A DNA stretch of 64,000 bases from positions 5,540,501 to 5,604,500 of the forward strand of contig NZ_AP024452.1 in the NCBI RefSeq assembly GCF_016865485.1, written 5' to 3'. The DNA is from Luteitalea sp. TBR-22. Its GTDB lineage: Bacteria; Acidobacteriota; Vicinamibacteria; Vicinamibacterales; Vicinamibacteraceae. The notes under the pieces are model-generated. The model did not search any database. It saw only the letters and a list, made by a program, of their open reading frames with translations, and was not told where the DNA came from. Within the stretch, counting starts at the first letter, position 1; every line of letters begins with the position of its first letter. A program made the translations under genes and the position numbers. Shown in pieces: positions 30,301 to 39,019 of the stretch.

Positions 30301-32810
30301 GTGGCCGCGCCCACCACGCCCAGCGCCATGGCCGTCCACACGACCGGCCGTCCCGGCAGCACCGTCCAGCCGGCGACCAGGAGGGCGAGCAGGGCCGGCG
30401 GCACCAGACTGCGACGGAGGTTGTCGAAGATCTTCCACCGACTGATCAGGGGAAGCTGGTTGCGAGCCATCCCGGTCGTCGTCGGGACCCACGGGAACAG
30501 CCACAACAGGATCTGCCAGTCACCCCGCACCCAGCGGCGCTGTCGCCGGACGTGCGCGAGCACGGTCGACGGATAGTCGTCCACCAGCTCGATGTCGCTC
30601 ACCAGCGCGGCACGCGCGTGCAACCCCTCGAACAGGTCGTGCGACAGCAGCGCGTTCTCCGGCACGCGTCCGGCCAGTGTCGCCATGAACGCGTCGACGT
30701 GGTACAGCCCCTTGCCGGCGAAGATGCCCTCGCCGAACAGGTCCTGGTAGATGTCGGAGACCGCGGTCGTGTACGGGTCCACACCCGTGTGCCCGGCGTA
30801 GACGCGCGCGAAGAGCGATCCGGCCGCGCTCGACATCGTCACGCTGACGCGCGGCTGCAGGATGCCGTAGCCCAGCGTCACGCGACGCGACACCGGGTCG
30901 ACCTCGGGCTGGTTCAGCGGGTGCAGGATGATGCCGAGCAGCTCGCGCGCGGCATCGCGCGGGAGACGCGTGTCGCTGTCGAGGGTGAGGCAGTAGCGGA
31001 CCGCCGGCAGCACCGACCGGTCGCCGACAACGTGGTGGAAGCTGGTGTCGGTGGCGCCGCGGAGGAGCCGGTTGAACTCCTCGAGCTTGCCGCGCTTGCG
31101 CTCCCATCCCATCCAGCGCGATTCCTTGTCGTTCCACAGCCGATCGCGATGGAAGAGATAGAAGCGGTCCTGGCGGGGGCATCCGTGGCGGAGGTTGAGT
31201 TCGTCGATGCCGGCGCGCGCCTCGGCGATGATCGCCTCGTCGCCGGGCAGGTGCTGGGCATCGGCGTCGGTGAAGTCCGACAGCAGCGCGAAGTGCAGGC
31301 GCGGGTCGGGGTTGGCCAGCGCATGCACCTCCAGGTGCCCCAGCAGCTCGCGCACCGCGTCGACGCTGCCGAAGAGCGTGGGCACGATGACCATCGTGCG
31401 GCCCTCTTCGGGGATGCCGTGCTCGAGGTCGAGGCGCGGCAATCGCCGCGGGCGACTGAGCCGGGCTGCCACCCGATGCACCGCCGCGGTGGCCAGGTCG
31501 CTCGCCGGGACGAGTGCCAGCAGGGCGGCCAGGACGACCAGGCCTGCGGTGCCTCCGGCGCTCGACGCATACGCCGACGCGAGCGCGACCAGCGTCGCGG
31601 TGACCACCGCGAGGCTGCCGAGGTACAGCGCTGTGGGATGCCGGTAGAGCCAGCGACGGGCGCGCCCGCGGAGTCCCGGATACGTGTCGAGTTGGCCCTC
31701 GAGGTAGGAGCGTCCGGGGCCGATCAGGTAGTACCCGACGTGGGCGTCGCGGCCGTTCCGGAACCCGGCGCCGGATCGCCGGGCCGCCTCGACGCTCTGC
31801 CGCGCCACCAGGAGTTGCCCCTCGCCGGTGCCGTCGGCGAGCGCCTCGAGCGACCGGCGATACCGATCGCGGCTGGCGAAGTCCATCCGGCCGTACATGC
31901 CGGCCGGGTCGTGATGCAGCACGCGCTCGACAAGGCTGACGCTCTCGACGAACCGGCTCCAGTCGTTGGCGGCGCAGAAGCGCAGGCTGGTGATGGCATT
32001 GGCCATCGAGACCTGATCGGCGGCCTCCCGGTGTCCCTCGACGCGGATGGCGTCCTCCGGGGACATGTCGTGGGCCGCCAGCCACTCGTCGAGTTCCCGG
32101 CGGACCGACGCCGCATGCGGACCGTATTCCCTGATGCGCTGCAGCAGGCGCACGACGAACGGGAAGCTGCTGCGACTGTCGAGGCCTACGGTGACCGGGT
32201 CGGCGCGCCCCGCGTCGAGCGCCGTGAGGCAGGCATCGGCGCGCGCCACCTCGTCGCGGGCCCGCCTGAGGCCCTCGGCAATCTCGGACACGTAGGCGAT
32301 CACCGCCGCCTTGAGCAGGCTCGGCCAGGCCCACAGCTCGCCGATGGTCAGCGGCGCCACCGACTGGAACGCCTCGATGAACTCCCGCAACCGCTCGGCG
32401 TCGAGCCGGCCGTCGCTGTGGCGGACGGCCTCGATCGCCATGACCTCGATGCGCGCCGGACGCGGCGCATCGCCCCAGCGTGCCTTCGGGAGCCGGCGAT
32501 AGTAGCCCTGCGGCAGGTCGTGGTGGATGCTGCGCACCTCGTTGGCGATGAGGTGGAAGTTGTCCAGCAGCCACTCGCCCGCCGGCGACACCGGCTCGGC
32601 GCGACGGGCGTCGTCGGCGACGACCTGATAGGCGTGGGCGAGCGCGCGCGCCTGCCGATCGAGGCGTCGCAGGTGGGTCGCGCGCTGCCATGGACGACTG
32701 CGCGGGGTGACGGGACGCAGCTCTGCCGCGAGTTGCCTGGCCGCGGCCTGCAACCCTCCGAGATCGAGCGAGTCGCCTCGTACGGGGGTGGCCAAGACGG
32801 CCATTGTCAC
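24282..32810 (-). CDS. ndvB: Cyclic beta-1,2-glucan synthase
   Basis: A 2842-residue enzyme, matching the length of rhizobial NdvB and Brucella Cgs (about 2830-2870). After an N-terminal helical region come membrane helices near residues 395-455, the GT84 glycosyltransferase with [11 protein letters not shown] near 608 and the [12 protein letters not shown] motif, further helices near 797-850 and 923-975, and a glucoamylase-like region (about 1070-1500). Two glycosyltransferase-36/GH94 modules follow, the last with the phosphorylase signature [13 protein letters not shown] near 2521. The protein initiates, elongates and cyclises periplasmic beta-1,2-glucan from UDP-glucose and trims chains by phosphorolysis. 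The start is GTG 32810 or ATG 32804. No exporter gene (NdvA/ChvA type) is adjacent. Confidence 0.95.
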   Translation of the reverse strand: MTMAVLATPVRGDSLDLGGLQAAARQLAAELRPVTPRSRPWQRATHLRRLDRQARALAHAYQVVADDARRAEPVSPAGEWLLDNFHLIANEVRSIHHDLPQGYYRRLPKARWGDAPRPARIEVMAIEAVRHSDGRLDAERLREFIEAFQSVAPLTIGELWAWPSLLKAAVIAYVSEIAEGLRRARDEVARADACLTALDAGRADPVTVGLDSRSSFPFVVRLLQRIREYGPHAASVRRELDEWLAAHDMSPEDAIRVEGHREAADQVSMANAITSLRFCAANDWSRFVESVSLVERVLHHDPAGMYGRMDFASRDRYRRSLEALADGTGEGQLLVARQSVEAARRSGAGFRNGRDAHVGYYLIGPGRSYLEGQLDTYPGLRGRARRWLYRHPTALYLGSLAVVTATLVALASAYASSAGGTAGLVVLAALLALVPASDLATAAVHRVAARLSRPRRLPRLDLEHGIPEEGRTMVIVPTLFGSVDAVRELLGHLEVHALANPDPRLHFALLSDFTDADAQHLPGDEAIIAEARAGIDELNLRHGCPRQDRFYLFHRDRLWNDKESRWMGWERKRGKLEEFNRLLRGATDTSFHHVVGDRSVLPAVRYCLTLDSDTRLPRDAARELLGIILHPLNQPEVDPVSRRVTLGYGILQPRVSVTMSSAAGSLFARVYAGHTGVDPYTTAVSDIYQDLFGEGIFAGKGLYHVDAFMATLAGRVPENALLSHDLFEGLHARAALVSDIELVDDYPSTVLAHVRRQRRWVRGDWQILLWLFPWVPTTTGMARNQLPLISRWKIFDNLRRSLVPPALLALLVAGWTVLPGRPVVWTAMALGVVGAATLLALARFVAAPLHGLSVGVFLRAVNDDVRTAAAQALLALMLLPFHAWEMVRAIILTLARLAITQRRLLEWETASSVAAASAALGGRAMLRSFLVQMASSPVAALIAAMAIGASPRRGWAAASPFLLGWLAAPIIAWALSQPRAKRRRVLASHERAQVRRLARKTWHYFEVLVGPADHWLPPDNLQEDPSRQLARRTSPTNIGMSLLSALAAHDLGFITTAELIERTGHTLDTCDRLERHEGHLLNWYDTATLSPLSPRYVSTVDSGNLATALSTLASGLDQLAARPDRDAHLREGLADTAAVVRELASGGAGTTSARRAIRGVLEPLASRVLAMLRDAPEGDRLASAAQAILADLEVVLAGIPTESGQDADDTEGMLRTWADALRAALARVAATRSGGTASDDQRQQDEQLRVLAARCRALADGMAFGFLYDRTRHLFAIGYRLADTEGPGQLDVSFYDLLASESRLASFHAIARGDVPQRHWFHLGRRAVSVEGEPTLLSWSATMFEYLMPSLLMRSFPGTLLDTTNTGAIARQVQYGRQRGVPWGISESAYNVRDRHDTYQYKAFGVPGLGFKRGLADDLVVAPYATALALPLAPEAALRNLARLSAAGADGGFGYYEAIDYTHRGPALDEAAATTAPQGVVVRTYMAHHQGMTLLAATNALLDDVMVERFHADSRVKATELLLQERVPRQAASAPPRPADLTRTPWTPPSIPLRRFRSPHTFDPHAQFLSNGSFVTVVTAAGGGYSRWRDLAITRAREDRTTDVGSECVYLRDVRSGVVWSPTWFPTMREPDDCFVTFASDKAVYRGSDEDIESMLEVVVAAGDDVEVRRLSLTNRSDRVREIEVTSYAEIVLGRAEDDFAHPAFGKLFVQTEYLPETTTLICSRRPRAEDEPRVWVFHVLSLDGHSSSQTEWETSRARFLGRGRTMAAPRALDGRSLSGTTGAVLDPVVSLRQRVRLEPGGFARLAFATGAADTREGALALARRYHDRGAATRAGSMAFTHSQMLVRHLGISSDLARQYDRLASRVLYLDQSLRATPEALAENTLGQSGLWAHGISGDLPVLLVRVQEADDLRLVRQVLQAQEYWRVKGLRADVVILNEHPADYLDQVHEGLSSLIAGGSWGAWRDKAGGVFLLRAEALAAADRALLIAVARAVLVGSRGELSEQLDRPSPPPTPPRRRTTPLDVPEEDDVPLSPGLPPLLMFNGLGGFSDDGREYVIALRDEVETPAPWSNILANPDFGTLVTASGASFTWSINSREHRLTPFDNDAVSEGTSEAIFIRDDDTGACWGATPAPLPRRPGDAWQVRHGAGVSTFERVTARLRQRLEVFVDAAAPVKTSVLTLTNTSARPRRLSLFGYNAWVLGPPRPGMQRTVVTGRDVTTGAIVAANPWVAEYATRVAFAWCSEPVRSMTGDRGEFIGRNGSISAPAGLATDALSNRLGAGLDPCAALHAGIRLEPGETRRVVFLLGEGASVEEVHALVARCGDVASAAERLRRVHTLWEDLLGAVHVQTPDDSLDLVLNHWLLYQAVASRLWGRTGFHQPGGAFGFRDQLQDVMALAFSRTDLYRQQILLAASRQFVEGDVQHWWHPPTGRGTRTRCSDDLLWLPYVVAQYVEATGDRAILDERVPFLEAPPLAPGQHELYDLPAVSRVEGSLYEHCVRAVDRGLSSGVHGLPLMGIGDWNDGMNRVGHEGRGESVWLGWFLHAVLTRFGAVASQSGDDARASRYQAEAHRLVRALELSWDGQWYRRGYYDDGTPLGSSSSEECRIDSISQSWAVLSGAASPRRAARAMDAVRTHLVRRDAGLILLLTPPFDHAAKDPGYIKGYIPGIRENGGQYTHAALWTLMALSRMGYGDEVVELFHLLNPVNHTRDATGVERYVTEPYVLDGDVYAHPEHMGRGGWSWYTGAAGWMYRTGLESILGLQRHGDVFTVSPCIPSAWPGYTIDWRIGSCRYHIAVDNPEHRSTGVASVTLDGVPVEQGRIPILDDGQAHRVVVTLGEG

Positions 32811-32840
32811 ACGCGCCGTTCATCGGCGACGCGAAACTCA

Positions 32841-33038
32841 TCATCTACGCATCGTGCGACGTCGATACGTGGGGCGGACTGGTCGCACGCCGTGCAGCGA
32901 CACGGCAGGCCTGGCGTCAATCAAGCTGAGCAGCGCAGACATCGACTTCACCTGCCCCGTCAGCAGCGCGTACGCCAGCCACGCCAGGTCGAGATGACTC
33001 CAATCCTCGCGCATCGACGGACGTCCGCCGTCAGCCAT
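32841..33038 (-). CDS. Possible small protein (65 aa) downstream of creD
   Basis: A 65-codon frame whose ATG (33038) overlaps the last eight bases of creD. Its first half (DWSHLDLAWLAYALLTGQVKSM) has strongly GC-rich third positions and reads like real helical protein; the arginine-rich second half does not. I recognise no family. It could be a translationally coupled small protein or the remnant of a longer gene. The rest of the 32811-33030 gap holds nothing else I can name. Confidence 0.3.
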   Translation of the reverse strand: MADGGRPSMREDWSHLDLAWLAYALLTGQVKSMSALLSLIDARPAVSLHGVRPVRPTYRRRTMRR

Positions 33039-34392
33039 GGCTCGTGGGCTCCGGTGCCTCCGGCAGGATGGGGTCGAGTCGCGCGCGGAACCAGTCGACG
33101 CGGCGCGTCATCGCCATGACGACCGCCAGCATCACGAAGAGCCCGGACGCGCCCGCCAGGAGCGCGAGGTCCTCGAGCCGCAACAGCAGGTAGAGGTAGC
33201 CGTACAGCACGCAGAGCGCGGCGCCCATCGAGAGCCCGGCGCGCCACGCACGCAGGACGCCGCTCCAGTACCAGGACAGCAACAGCACGGTCGAGGCGGA
33301 CGCGATGAGATAGGCGCGCCCGAAGGCGAGGTGCTCGGCCAGCGACACGAGAAGCAGGTAGAAGAGGCACAACCCGAAGCCGATGAACAGGTACTGCACC
33401 GGGTGCACCAACCCCCGGCTGGTGACCTCGCGGATGAACGCCACGGCAAGCGTGAGCACGATGAACAGCGCCCCGTACTTCACGGCACGCTCGGCCTGCT
33501 GGTAGACGTCCACCGGCTGCACGAGGTCGACGCCGATCGCCGATGCCTCGGCACGCGCCCGACGCGAGCGATCATCGTCCTGGCCACGCACCCACGCGGC
33601 CGGGAATCCCCTCGCGAACCAGCCCGACTGCCAGCGCGCCTCGAAGCCGTCGCGCCCCACCTCGTGCGATACCGGAAGCTGCCCGCCCGAGAAGCCCGGG
33701 TGCGGCCACGACGACGACAGGCGCAGCGTCGTCTCGTTGCCCACGGGCACGATCGAAAGGGTGCGCGTGCCACGCAGGTCGATGGTCACCTCGAACGTCG
33801 ACGGCTGCCCCTCGAGAAGGGCCACGCGCCTCGCCCTGACCCCGGTGGCGGCGAGCGCCACGTCGTCGATGCCGGGCACGACGTCGACCGGGCGGCCGTT
33901 CCAGGCGAGCCGCAGGCCCGGGGCGATGCCACGCGGGTCGGTGACACCAAGGCTCACGGTGGCATCCTCCCAGGCGACGGCGGCGGCCTCGGGGATGACC
34001 GACGTGTCGATCGAGGCGAACCTGCCGCGCAGCACGAGGCGGGCGGTGTAGACGACGGCGGAGAACGGTCCCCGCGCGCGCACCTCGGGGTCGAGGCGCC
34101 CACTCGCCTCGAGGGTGGCCGGCAGGACCATGAGCCGGCCGACGCGGACGACGTCGCGGGGGAGGCGGTCGACCTCGCGCGCCTCGCGGACCACGAAACG
34201 GTACGGCACCGACAGGATCGGCCCCACGAGCACCTGCCGATCGCCCCAGGTGCGGCTGATGTCCGCGGCGACCTCGTCGCGGCGGACCGTGCGCTCCACG
34301 ATGATGCCGCGCGTCATCGCCAGCGGCACCATCAGCACGAGCAGCAACGCGCCCATCACGACCATCCTGGCCAGCACCGACCGTTGCAGCAT
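33031..34392 (-). CDS. creD: Inner membrane protein CreD
   Basis: A 453-residue CreD-family protein (E. coli CreD is about 450). It has an N-terminal helix (about residues 8-28), a large periplasmic beta-rich domain with the family motif GDRQVLVGPILSVPY, and five C-terminal helices beginning near VKYGALFIVLTLAVAFI and including GLVHPVQYLFIGFGLCLFYL. The start is ATG 34392, preceded by AAGGAGA at ideal distance; the frame is open further upstream to 34671 without support. CreD responds to envelope stress and beta-lactams in gamma-proteobacteria under the CreBC two-component system. Here the divergent neighbour is also a response regulator/kinase pair, so the same logic may apply. Confidence 0.92.
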   Translation of the reverse strand: MLQRSVLARMVVMGALLLVLMVPLAMTRGIIVERTVRRDEVAADISRTWGDRQVLVGPILSVPYRFVVREAREVDRLPRDVVRVGRLMVLPATLEASGRLDPEVRARGPFSAVVYTARLVLRGRFASIDTSVIPEAAAVAWEDATVSLGVTDPRGIAPGLRLAWNGRPVDVVPGIDDVALAATGVRARRVALLEGQPSTFEVTIDLRGTRTLSIVPVGNETTLRLSSSWPHPGFSGGQLPVSHEVGRDGFEARWQSGWFARGFPAAWVRGQDDDRSRRARAEASAIGVDLVQPVDVYQQAERAVKYGALFIVLTLAVAFIREVTSRGLVHPVQYLFIGFGLCLFYLLLVSLAEHLAFGRAYLIASASTVLLLSWYWSGVLRAWRAGLSMGAALCVLYGYLYLLLRLEDLALLAGASGLFVMLAVVMAMTRRVDWFRARLDPILPEAPEPTSHG

Positions 34393-34409
34393 GCGATCTC
34401 CTTGCTCAC

Positions 34410-34430
34410 GGCGCGGTGGGACACCGCGCC
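34410..34430. promoter_or_regulatory. Perfect inverted repeat in the creD leader
   Basis: GGCGCGGTG, GGA, CACCGCGCC: 9-bp perfect arms 18 bp upstream of the creD ATG in the creD/response-regulator divergent gap. It could be an operator for the divergent regulator or an mRNA hairpin. I see no TTCAC direct repeat of the enterobacterial cre-tag type. Confidence 0.45.
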
Positions 34431-34563
34431 CTCTCCCTTGTGCTTCCTCCTCGAGCGTCGGCGACGACGATGACCGCGTGAGGGCGGCACCGGGATCTCT
34501 CGAGGCAGATCGTGGCCAAAGGAAGGCAGTGGGGCTGGCACCCTGCTGCGCTACAGTCACGGC

Positions 34564-35271
34564 ATGCCCGATCCGGTGCCGGCGTTGGTGGCGGTGGTCG
34601 AGGACGAGGACACCATCAGGGAGGCCGTGGGCATCGCCCTGCGCCGCGAGGGTCACCGCGTGGAGATGCACCCGGATGGCGCCTCGGCATGGCGCGCCTT
34701 CGATGCCGCGCTACCCGACCTGGCCGTTCTCGACATCGGCCTGCCGCTGATGGACGGCCTCGAGCTGTGCCGGCGGCTGCGGGCGCGGAGCGAGGTGCTG
34801 CCGATCATCTTCGTCACGTCGCGAGAGGACGAGTTCGACCGCGTGCTCGGCCTCGAGATCGGTGCCGACGACTACCTCTGCAAGCCGTTCTCGATGCGCG
34901 AGCTGATGGCGCGCATCAAGGTGCTGCTGCGTCGCGCCGCGCTCTCGGCCGCCGCCGAGACGCCCGACGCCGACACGATCACCGCCGGCCCGCTCGTGCT
35001 CGACGGGCTGCGGCTGGCGGCCCAGTGGCGCGGACGGGCCGTCCCGCTCACCGTCACCGAGTTCATGCTCGTGCAGTTCCTGGCGCGGCGGCCCGGCGTC
35101 GTGCGCACGCGCGACCAGTTGATGGATGCCGCATACCCCGATCGCGTGTCGGTGAGCGACAGGACGATCGACAGCCACGTCAAGCGGATCCGCCGCAAGT
35201 TCGCCCTCGTCGATCCCGGCTTCGAGGCGATCGAGGCGGTCTACGGCGCCGGCTACCGCTACCGCACGTGA
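34564..35271 (+). CDS. OmpR/CreB-type response regulator
   Basis: A 235-residue response regulator with an N-terminal receiver (acidic pocket E13/D14, phospho-acceptor Asp57 in VLDIGLPLMDG, conserved Lys in YLCKPFSMREL) and a C-terminal OmpR winged helix (about residues 135-235, VRTRDQLMDAAYP, ISHVKRIRRKF-like region and YGAGYRYRT). No Shine-Dalgarno is apparent before the ATG, so the transcript may be leaderless. It overlaps the following kinase gene by one base (TGATG). The divergent creD and the kinase architecture suggest a CreBC- or ChvI/ChvG-like envelope-sensing pair; I cannot decide between these from sequence. Confidence 0.92.
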   Translation: MPDPVPALVAVVEDEDTIREAVGIALRREGHRVEMHPDGASAWRAFDAALPDLAVLDIGLPLMDGLELCRRLRARSEVLPIIFVTSREDEFDRVLGLEIGADDYLCKPFSMRELMARIKVLLRRAALSAAAETPDADTITAGPLVLDGLRLAAQWRGRAVPLTVTEFMLVQFLARRPGVVRTRDQLMDAAYPDRVSVSDRTIDSHVKRIRRKFALVDPGFEAIEAVYGAGYRYRT

Positions 35272-36887
35272 TGGACACGCCCGGCTCTGGACGGGAGCTG
35301 CGGACGCACCGCACGCTGCGGGCACGGCTCTCGCGCATCGGCATCCGCCTGCTCCTGTTCAACGTACTGGCGGTGGTGATGCCGGTGGCCGGCATCCTCT
35401 ACCTCGACGTCTACGAACAGGAGCTGCTGCACGAGCAGGAGCGCGCGATGGTGCAGGAGGCGCGCCTGGTCGCCGGTGCCCTCGGCGGTGGCGCCACACT
35501 CGACGAGGCCGGTGCGCGGGCCCTGCTGGCCCGCACGATCCCTGGCGATACCCGCGTGCGTGTGTACGACAGGATGGGCCGGCTGGTCGCCGACTCGGCG
35601 CGGCTGGCGGCGCGCGTCGAGCCGGCGCGGACCGCCTCCTACGACGCGGTGGTGCCGACCCGCGACTTCTGGCTGTACCGGCTGGGCGCCTGGCTGGCGG
35701 GGCTGCGGCAGCGCGCCGGAGCGTGGCTACGCGACATCGCGTCGCCGAGGCCTCCGGCGGGGGCGAGCGCTGGCAACGGCGCAGACGGACGCCTGCCCGA
35801 GGTCGACGCGGCGCTGGCCGGGCGCTACGGCGCGGCGACCCGACCGACGCCGGGCCAGCGCTCTCTCACGCTCACCGTGGCGCTGCCAGTGCTCGGGGCG
35901 ATTGGCGCGGAGGCGCCCGCGACGCGCGTCGGGGCCGTCACGGTGTCGCAGTCCACCTTCCGCGTCCTGCAGGCGCTGTACGCCGTCCGCCTTCACATCT
36001 TCCGCATCGTCGTCGGCACGCTGGGACTGTCGGCGCTGCTCAGTGCGCTGCTCACATGGACGATCGTCCGCCCGATCAGGCGGCTGCGGCGATCGGCGCT
36101 GTCGCTGGCGCGCGGCGAGCGCGCGATGTCCACCACGTTCCCGGGGACCGAGCGGCGTGACGAGGTGGGCGACCTCGCGAGGGCACTCGAGGAACTGACG
36201 CGCCGGCTGCAGTCGCACGTGGCGCTGCTCGAGGCGTTCGCAGGCGACGTGGCGCACGAGGTGCGCAACCCGCTGGCGTCGATCAGGACGGCAGTCGACG
36301 TGCTCGCCCAGTCCACCGACCCCGACGAGCGGGCGAGGTTCGCGCAGTTGCTGGCGCGCGACGTCGAGCGACTGGACCGGCTCGTCGTCGGCATGCGGGA
36401 CCTGGCGCGGGTGGACAGCGCGATCGAGCGCGAGGCGGTGAGGCCGGTCTCGGTGAGCGGCCTGGTGTCCGAGTTCGTGCGCCACCGGGCGCCGGCACAG
36501 GCACTGGTGCTCGACGTCGGGCCGGGCGACGCCCTGGTGCGCGCCCAGCCGGAGCGCGTCGCGCAGGTGGTGGAGAACCTCGTGGACAATGCGATCGCGT
36601 TCTCGCCGGCACCCGGATCGGTGGTGATCGGCGTACGCGAAGACGGCGGCGCGGTGGTCCTCACGGTGGGCGATCGCGGTCCGGGCATCCCCGAGGAACA
36701 CCGCGACCGCGTGTTCGAGCGCTTCTTCAGCTATCGCCCGGGCGCCAACACCGGCCGACACGAACACGCCGGCCTCGGCCTCGCCATAGTGAAGGCCATC
36801 GTCGACGCCTACGGCGGCAGCATCACCACGCGCGCCCGTGACGGCGGCGGCGGCGCGCTGTTCGAGGTTCGCCTGCCGCGGGCGTGA
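35271..36887 (+). CDS. Envelope-sensing histidine kinase (CreC/ChvG-like)
   Basis: A 538-residue kinase with a first helix (about residues 25-45), a periplasmic sensing loop (about 46-240), a second helix (about 245-268), a HAMP domain (about 265-320, RPIRRLRRSALSLARGER), a HisKA domain with acceptor His329 in VAHEVRNPL and an HATPase domain (about 410-535, NLVDNAIAFSP, DRGPGIP, GLGLAIV). The length and the HAMP-HisKA layout fit ChvG/ExoS or CreC. The start at 35271 shares one base with the response-regulator stop, so the two are co-translated. A heptad-repeat region begins a few bases after its stop. Confidence 0.92.
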   Translation: MDTPGSGRELRTHRTLRARLSRIGIRLLLFNVLAVVMPVAGILYLDVYEQELLHEQERAMVQEARLVAGALGGGATLDEAGARALLARTIPGDTRVRVYDRMGRLVADSARLAARVEPARTASYDAVVPTRDFWLYRLGAWLAGLRQRAGAWLRDIASPRPPAGASAGNGADGRLPEVDAALAGRYGAATRPTPGQRSLTLTVALPVLGAIGAEAPATRVGAVTVSQSTFRVLQALYAVRLHIFRIVVGTLGLSALLSALLTWTIVRPIRRLRRSALSLARGERAMSTTFPGTERRDEVGDLARALEELTRRLQSHVALLEAFAGDVAHEVRNPLASIRTAVDVLAQSTDPDERARFAQLLARDVERLDRLVVGMRDLARVDSAIEREAVRPVSVSGLVSEFVRHRAPAQALVLDVGPGDALVRAQPERVAQVVENLVDNAIAFSPAPGSVVIGVREDGGAVVLTVGDRGPGIPEEHRDRVFERFFSYRPGANTGRHEHAGLGLAIVKAIVDAYGGSITTRARDGGGGALFEVRLPRA

Positions 36888-36892
36888 GGTGC

Positions 36893-36980
36893 CGGCCTTC
36901 GTCATGCGGCCTTCGGCCTTTGCCTCTTCCGCGCCCCTCGCCTCTTCCCTTCTGTCCGAACCCTGAGCCCTGAGCCCTGA
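36893..36980. repeat. Heptad repeats, units CGGCCTT and CCCTGAG, before blaI
   Basis: Degenerate CGGCCTT units (36893-36920) are followed by a C/T-rich stretch and then CCCTGAG at 36961-36967 and 36968-36974 plus CCCTGA. The array ends 12 bp before the BlaI operator. Confidence 0.75.
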
Positions 36981-36992
36981 AGAAATGCCTTG

Positions 36993-37025
36993 TGCTACTT
37001 TTCTAGCAGTGCTACTTTCCTAGCA
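36993..37025. promoter_or_regulatory. Tandem palindromic operator of the BlaI-type repressor
   Basis: Two copies of TGCTA-N6-TAGCA (36993-37008 and 37010-37025) repeat with a 17-bp period and differ only at one spacer base. The second copy ends three bases before the blaI ATG. Perfect 5-bp arms in tandem immediately at the start codon are what a dimeric BlaI/MecI autorepressor would bind. No ribosome-binding site is visible, so the mRNA may be leaderless. Confidence 0.75.
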
Positions 37026-37028
37026 GCC

Positions 37029-37409
37029 ATGGCACCGCCGCCGACGCTCGCCCGCCGCGAACGCGAGATTCTCGACATCCTGTACCGACGTGGCCGCGCT
37101 ACCGCCGCCGAGGTGATGGAGGAGCTCGGCAGCGATCGCTCCTACTCCACCGTGCGAGCGCAACTGCGCGTGCTCGAGCAGAAGGGGCACGTCCGGCACC
37201 AGGTGGACGGCACGCGTTACGTGTACCTGCCGGCGGTGCCGCGCCATGCGGCGCGACGATCGGCACTCAGGCACATGGTGGAGACGTTCTTCGACGGATC
37301 GCGCGAGCAGGTGGTGGCGGCGCTGCTCGGCGACGCCGCGTCGCTGAGCGACGAGGAACTCGATCGCATCGCGCAGCTCGTGGACAAGGCGCGGGAGGAG
37401 GGCCGATGA
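37029..37409 (+). CDS. blaI: BlaI/MecI/CopY-family transcriptional repressor
   Basis: A 126-residue repressor. An N-terminal winged helix (about residues 8-75, REREILDILYRRGRATAAEVMEEL, SYSTVRAQLRVLEQKG) is followed by a dimerisation helix region (RRSALRHMVETFFDGS to DKAREEGR). The start is ATG 37029; the in-frame TTG at 36990 would make the operator coding and is less likely. The stop overlaps the downstream M56 peptidase gene (ATGA). In BlaI/BlaR1 systems the membrane peptidase triggers repressor cleavage on sensing a signal; the operator just upstream implies autoregulation of both genes. Confidence 0.93.
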   Translation: MAPPPTLARREREILDILYRRGRATAAEVMEELGSDRSYSTVRAQLRVLEQKGHVRHQVDGTRYVYLPAVPRHAARRSALRHMVETFFDGSREQVVAALLGDAASLSDEELDRIAQLVDKAREEGR

Positions 37410-39007
37410 CGACGATCCTGGTGCTCGCGCTGAAGGTGACGCTGGTGCTCGCGGCCGGCCTGATGCTCGCGCGGGCCCTGCGAGGTCGGGCCGCCGCGCT
37501 GCGGCACGCCGTGCTGGCCACGACGGTCGTGGCCGCCCTCCTGCTGCCGCTCGTCGCGCTCGTGGCCCCGGCATGGGGCCCGGTGGTGGGACCGCAGGCC
37601 TCGTCGGCTGACGAGGGGCGAATCGTCGTGACCACCACCGCCGCGGCGACAGTTGCGGCGCCGGCGCGGGAGCCGACCGCACGACCGGCGCTGCCCGTGA
37701 TGACGGCCGCGCGCGTGCTCGGGGCCGCCTGGCTCGTCGTGGCGACGCTGGCCCTGGCGCGCCTCGCCCGCGACGTGTGGCGCCTGCGCACGCTGGCGCG
37801 GGTCAGCGCGCCGCTCGCCGACGCGCGCTGGATCGCGTCCCTGGAGGCGGCACGCGCCCGCGCGCGGGTCGATGCCCCCGTCGAGTTGCGCGTCGGCCCG
37901 GCCCGGGCGCCCGTCGTCACGTGGGGCCTGCGTCGCCCGCGGGTGCTCCTGCCACCCGAGGCGCTCGCCTGGCCGGACGAGCGCGTGCAGCACGTACTCG
38001 CGCACGAGCTGGCGCACATCGCCCGCCGAGACTGGGCGCTGCACCTGCTGCTGGCCGCGGCTGGCGCAGTCCACGCGTGGCACCCGCTGATGCGGCGCGC
38101 CGTGCGCGATGCGCGTCGCGAGGCCGAGCGCGCCTGTGACGATGCGGTGCTGGCCACCGGCGCGGCAGCCAGTGCCTACGCTTCCACCCTGCTCGACGTC
38201 GCCCGAACGAGCCGGCCTCCGGCCGCCGTCGCCACGCTGGCGATGGCCGAACCCACCGCCCTCGAACGGAGAATCGCCGCCATGCTCGACGCCACCCTCG
38301 ATCACTCGCACGCGCCCCGTCACGCCCGCCTGCTCGGCGCTGGCCTGGTGTGGGCCTTCACTGCCGCCATCGCCGGGCTCTCCGCGCAGGGCACTGGCAC
38401 CGTCACCGGCACGGTGCTGCCGTCGGGTGGCACGCCACTGGCCGGCGTCACGGTGACGTTCAGCGGCGCCACCACGGTGCAGGCGATCACCGACGGTCAG
38501 GGAGCATTCGCTGCGCAACTGCCCGCCGGCACCTATCGCGCCTCGGTCAAGCAGCCCGGCTTCAAGCCGTTCACGGCGCGCGTCGACGTGGCCCCGGGAG
38601 ACACGGTGAGCCGCGACTTCGCCCTCGCGCTCGGCACGGTGCGGGAGCAGATCACGGTCTCGGCCGCACCGGCGCCACCACCGGCCGGCGCGAGCTTCAG
38701 CCGTCCGGCGCCGCCGCAGTCGACCGCCGCGTTCGGCCCGCTCGAGCCGCCACGCAAGCTGAAGGACGTCAAGCCGGTCTATGCCGACGAGGTGAAGGCG
38801 GCCGGTGTCGCCGGCCAGGTCGTCCTCGAGGCGCGCATCGGCGCCGACGGCTACGTGACCGACACACGCGTCGTGTCGTCGCCGGACGAGCGATTGACCG
38901 CGGCCGCGATCGAGGCCGTCGAACAGTGGAAGTTCGCGCCAACGGTACTGCAGGGCAGGCCGGTGGCCACCGACATGACCGTCACCATCGCGTTCGCGCT
39001 GAAGTAG
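37406..39007 (+). CDS. BlaR1-like M56 metallopeptidase fused to carboxypeptidase-regulatory and TonB C-terminal domains
   Basis: A 533-residue membrane peptidase. Residues 1-325 resemble the BlaR1/M56 membrane protease, with about four helices and the zinc motif HELAH (His200-Glu201-His204), plus the downstream EAERACDDAVL segment. In place of the penicillin-binding sensor of BlaR1 it carries a carboxypeptidase-regulatory-like beta-sandwich (about 330-415, GTVTGTVLPSGG to DFALALGTV) and a TonB C-terminal-type domain (about 450-533, AGVAGQVVLEARIGADGYV). It is translationally coupled to blaI. The sensing module is therefore not a beta-lactam binder; the ligand is unknown. Its stop lies 12 bp from that of the convergent pyruvyl-transferase gene. 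Confidence 0.9.
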   Translation: MTTILVLALKVTLVLAAGLMLARALRGRAAALRHAVLATTVVAALLLPLVALVAPAWGPVVGPQASSADEGRIVVTTTAAATVAAPAREPTARPALPVMTAARVLGAAWLVVATLALARLARDVWRLRTLARVSAPLADARWIASLEAARARARVDAPVELRVGPARAPVVTWGLRRPRVLLPPEALAWPDERVQHVLAHELAHIARRDWALHLLLAAAGAVHAWHPLMRRAVRDARREAERACDDAVLATGAAASAYASTLLDVARTSRPPAAVATLAMAEPTALERRIAAMLDATLDHSHAPRHARLLGAGLVWAFTAAIAGLSAQGTGTVTGTVLPSGGTPLAGVTVTFSGATTVQAITDGQGAFAAQLPAGTYRASVKQPGFKPFTARVDVAPGDTVSRDFALALGTVREQITVSAAPAPPPAGASFSRPAPPQSTAAFGPLEPPRKLKDVKPVYADEVKAAGVAGQVVLEARIGADGYVTDTRVVSSPDERLTAAAIEAVEQWKFAPTVLQGRPVATDMTVTIAFALK

Positions 39008-39019
39008 GCGGCGGCAGCG

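Noticed and set aside
36990-37028. TTG start for the BlaI repressor at 36990
   Set aside because: It would translate both operator palindromes; the winged helix begins just after ATG 37029.
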